DNA from: Salinibacterium sp.
GTDB lineage: Bacteria > Actinomycetota > Actinomycetes > Actinomycetales > Microbacteriaceae
Direction: 5' to 3'
Length of the DNA: 6,580 nucleotides
Assembly: GCA_004297555.1 (NCBI GenBank)
Contig: SCSV01000057.1
Span: 1-6,580 of the forward strand
Made by a program: the position numbers and the translations under genes. The notes under the pieces were generated by a model. It was given only the letters and a program-made list of their open reading frames with translations, searched no databases and was not told where the DNA came from. Within the stretch, counting starts at the first letter, position 1, and each line of letters opens with the position of its first letter. Below, one piece after another: positions 5,897 to 6,580 of this stretch.

Positions 5897-5934
5897 GAAG
5901 AGCCGGTGAGCCACTCACCGGCTCTTCCTTCTTT
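5897..5934 (+). terminator. Intrinsic terminator, + strand
   Basis: GAAGAGCCGGTGAG (5897-5910) pairs perfectly with 5914-5927 around a CCA loop, and CTTCTTT (5928-5934) follows. On the - strand the flank reads ACTGGAA, not T-rich, so it acts mainly rightwards. It ends the transcript from the carboxylase operon or the candidate RNA, 17 nt short of the end of the convergent gene. Confidence 0.8.
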
Positions 5935-5951
5935 AACGCCCCGATTGCCGC

Positions 5952-6580
5952 TCAACCCGCGGTTCGCGGAATCTCCAGCCAGAGGTCGACTTCGTCGTCA
6001 TCGTCGCTGGAGTGAATGCCGAGGGCGCTCGAATGCCCCTGGTCAATAGTGCGCAAGCCAACGACCGTCACCGCGACATCCGACCCCTCAGGCACGGTGC
6101 GAGCTATGACCTTGTCCGCCTTCGTGTCATGGATGGCGACGGCGAGCCGATTGAGCACGCGCTCCAAATCGTCGTCGTTGAGGTCGTCGATTCCACCTTC
6201 GTCGAGCAGGGTCACAATCGCACCGCGCCGGCGAGCGCCCATGACCTCGTCTCGAACCGCATCGTTGAGCAGCTTGCGACCTCGGATCTCGTCACGGATA
6301 GCCCCCTCGAGGTATCGGCACTCCTCGCGCTGTTCATCGGTGAGATCGCCGTTAGAGTCTTTGATCTGCTGCAACATTGCCAGCGCCATTTCGCTCGTGT
6401 GTCCGAGCCGGAACTTGCGCTCATGCACGTGCGCTTCTTGCACAGCATGCCAATCGCTTGCTTCCCGTTCGGCCATCGCGAACCGGTCGGCATCACGCGT
6501 GGCCTTCGCGATGGCAGAGCTGAGCACGTGGGCAACGGCCACCCAGGACGCGCTGCCCACGATTCCGAGACTCACCAGCC
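5952..6580 (-). CDS. Sensor-kinase-like membrane protein, C-terminal part (unassigned)
   Basis: The - strand frame ends with TGA at 5952 and is open to the right edge; GTG at 6575 is internal or accidental, as the frame continues upstream. About 208 residues are visible. I do not recognise it with certainty. From the GTG, residues 3-24 are hydrophobic and could be the last membrane helix. Then come a charged helix (26-57, AEREASDWHAVQEAHVHER), RLGHTSEMALAMLQQI (56-71) with LTDEQREECRYLEGAIRDEIRGRKLL (78-103), an alpha/beta stretch (105-176), an acidic patch DDDDEVD (191-197) and the end LWLEIPR. The order membrane helix, helical hairpin with a His, then alpha/beta domain resembles a histidine kinase, with His59 at the dimerisation helix, but I see no clear N-box or glycine-rich ATP lid. 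It may be a degenerate or regulatory kinase-like protein. Confidence 0.55.
   Translation of the reverse strand, partial: LVSLGIVGSASWVAVAHVLSSAIAKATRDADRFAMAEREASDWHAVQEAHVHERKFRLGHTSEMALAMLQQIKDSNGDLTDEQREECRYLEGAIRDEIRGRKLLNDAVRDEVMGARRRGAIVTLLDEGGIDDLNDDDLERVLNRLAVAIHDTKADKVIARTVPEGSDVAVTVVGLRTIDQGHSSALGIHSSDDDDEVDLWLEIPRTAG

Larger units (their letters stand above)
5624..5934 (+). ncRNA. Candidate structured RNA or structured 3' UTR of the carboxylase operon
   Basis: This gap between convergent genes holds no reading frame that I find convincing. It contains, in order, a possible pseudoknot (5630-5690), a weaker stem (5716-5760), a hairpin (5783-5806), an 8-bp inverted repeat (5810-5839), a 15-bp perfect hairpin (5849-5885) and an intrinsic terminator (5897-5934). 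The first 80 bases have A/T-rich runs unlike the flanking genes. All arms are compatible with one + strand transcript ending at about 5934. It could be an independent RNA, for example from a start near 5833 (-10 TAGGGT at 5821-5826), or the 310-nt tail of the beta-epsilon mRNA. It does not match tmRNA, RNase P RNA or the 6C RNA as I know them. The existence of structure is seen; the RNA itself is inferred. Confidence 0.4.

Noticed and set aside
5849..5927. Bidirectional terminator shared with the - strand gene
   Set aside because: Neither hairpin has a T-rich tail when read on the - strand.
5624..5934. tmRNA, RNase P RNA, 6C RNA or tRNA
   Set aside because: No tag reading frame or 3' tRNA-like end, no conserved RNase P core, no paired C-rich loops, and no cloverleaf or CCA-ending acceptor stem could be found.
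5624..5934. Riboswitch or attenuator
   Set aside because: The terminator is followed by a gene on the other strand, so there is no downstream + strand gene in the window to control.
1..6580. CRISPR array, insertion sequence or prophage parts
   Set aside because: No regularly spaced direct repeats, no transposase or integrase, and no terminal inverted repeats with target duplications were seen.

Overview
The window is high-GC DNA that looks like a chromosome segment of an actinobacterium, most likely of the Microbacteriaceae type. The main reason is the core block birA / acyl-CoA carboxylase beta / epsilon: small epsilon subunits of this kind are an actinobacterial trait. In addition, the order GtrA-like (+), PH-domain membrane protein (-), birA (-), carboxylase beta (+), epsilon (+) matches what I recall of the Mycobacterium tuberculosis accD5 neighbourhood (Rv3277 to Rv3281). 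Genus assignment from sequence alone is not possible.

Left part (1-2343): the C-terminal part of a family-2 glycosyltransferase overlaps a GtrA-type membrane protein by 4 nt, both on the + strand. UDP-glucose 6-dehydrogenase converges on them from the - strand and its 3' end overlaps GtrA by 39 bp. Together these look like the edge of a surface-polysaccharide locus: Ugd makes UDP-glucuronate, the glycosyltransferase would use a sugar nucleotide, and GtrA proteins usually act in lipid-linked sugar transfer across the membrane. Ugd sits between GtrA and the PH-domain gene.

Middle part (2344-5623): biotin-protein ligase BirA and a two-helix PH-domain membrane protein form a - strand operon (3-nt gap). 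Divergent from it is the operon for the carboxyltransferase beta subunit and the epsilon subunit of an acyl-CoA carboxylase (4-nt overlap). BirA would biotinylate the carboxylase alpha chain, which is not in the window, so the two divergent operons serve the same pathway of malonyl-/methylmalonyl-CoA supply. The beta gene has no Shine-Dalgarno sequence and fits the leaderless pattern (TAAAGT, 6 nt, GTG). Its -10 box lies inside a perfect 8-bp inverted repeat. Residue 420 of the beta subunit is Ile, the acetyl-CoA-tolerant state, not the Asp of propionyl-CoA carboxylases.

Right part (5624-6580): a 328-bp gap between convergent genes, with no convincing protein gene, is packed with inverted repeats: a possible H-type pseudoknot just after the epsilon stop codon, several hairpins, a 15-bp perfect stem, and a 14-bp perfect stem with a T-rich tail that reads as an intrinsic terminator on the + strand. 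This is the best candidate here for an undescribed element, either an independent small RNA or a highly structured 3' UTR of the carboxylase operon. The window ends in the C-terminal part of an unrecognised - strand protein that resembles the cytoplasmic half of a sensor-kinase-like membrane protein.
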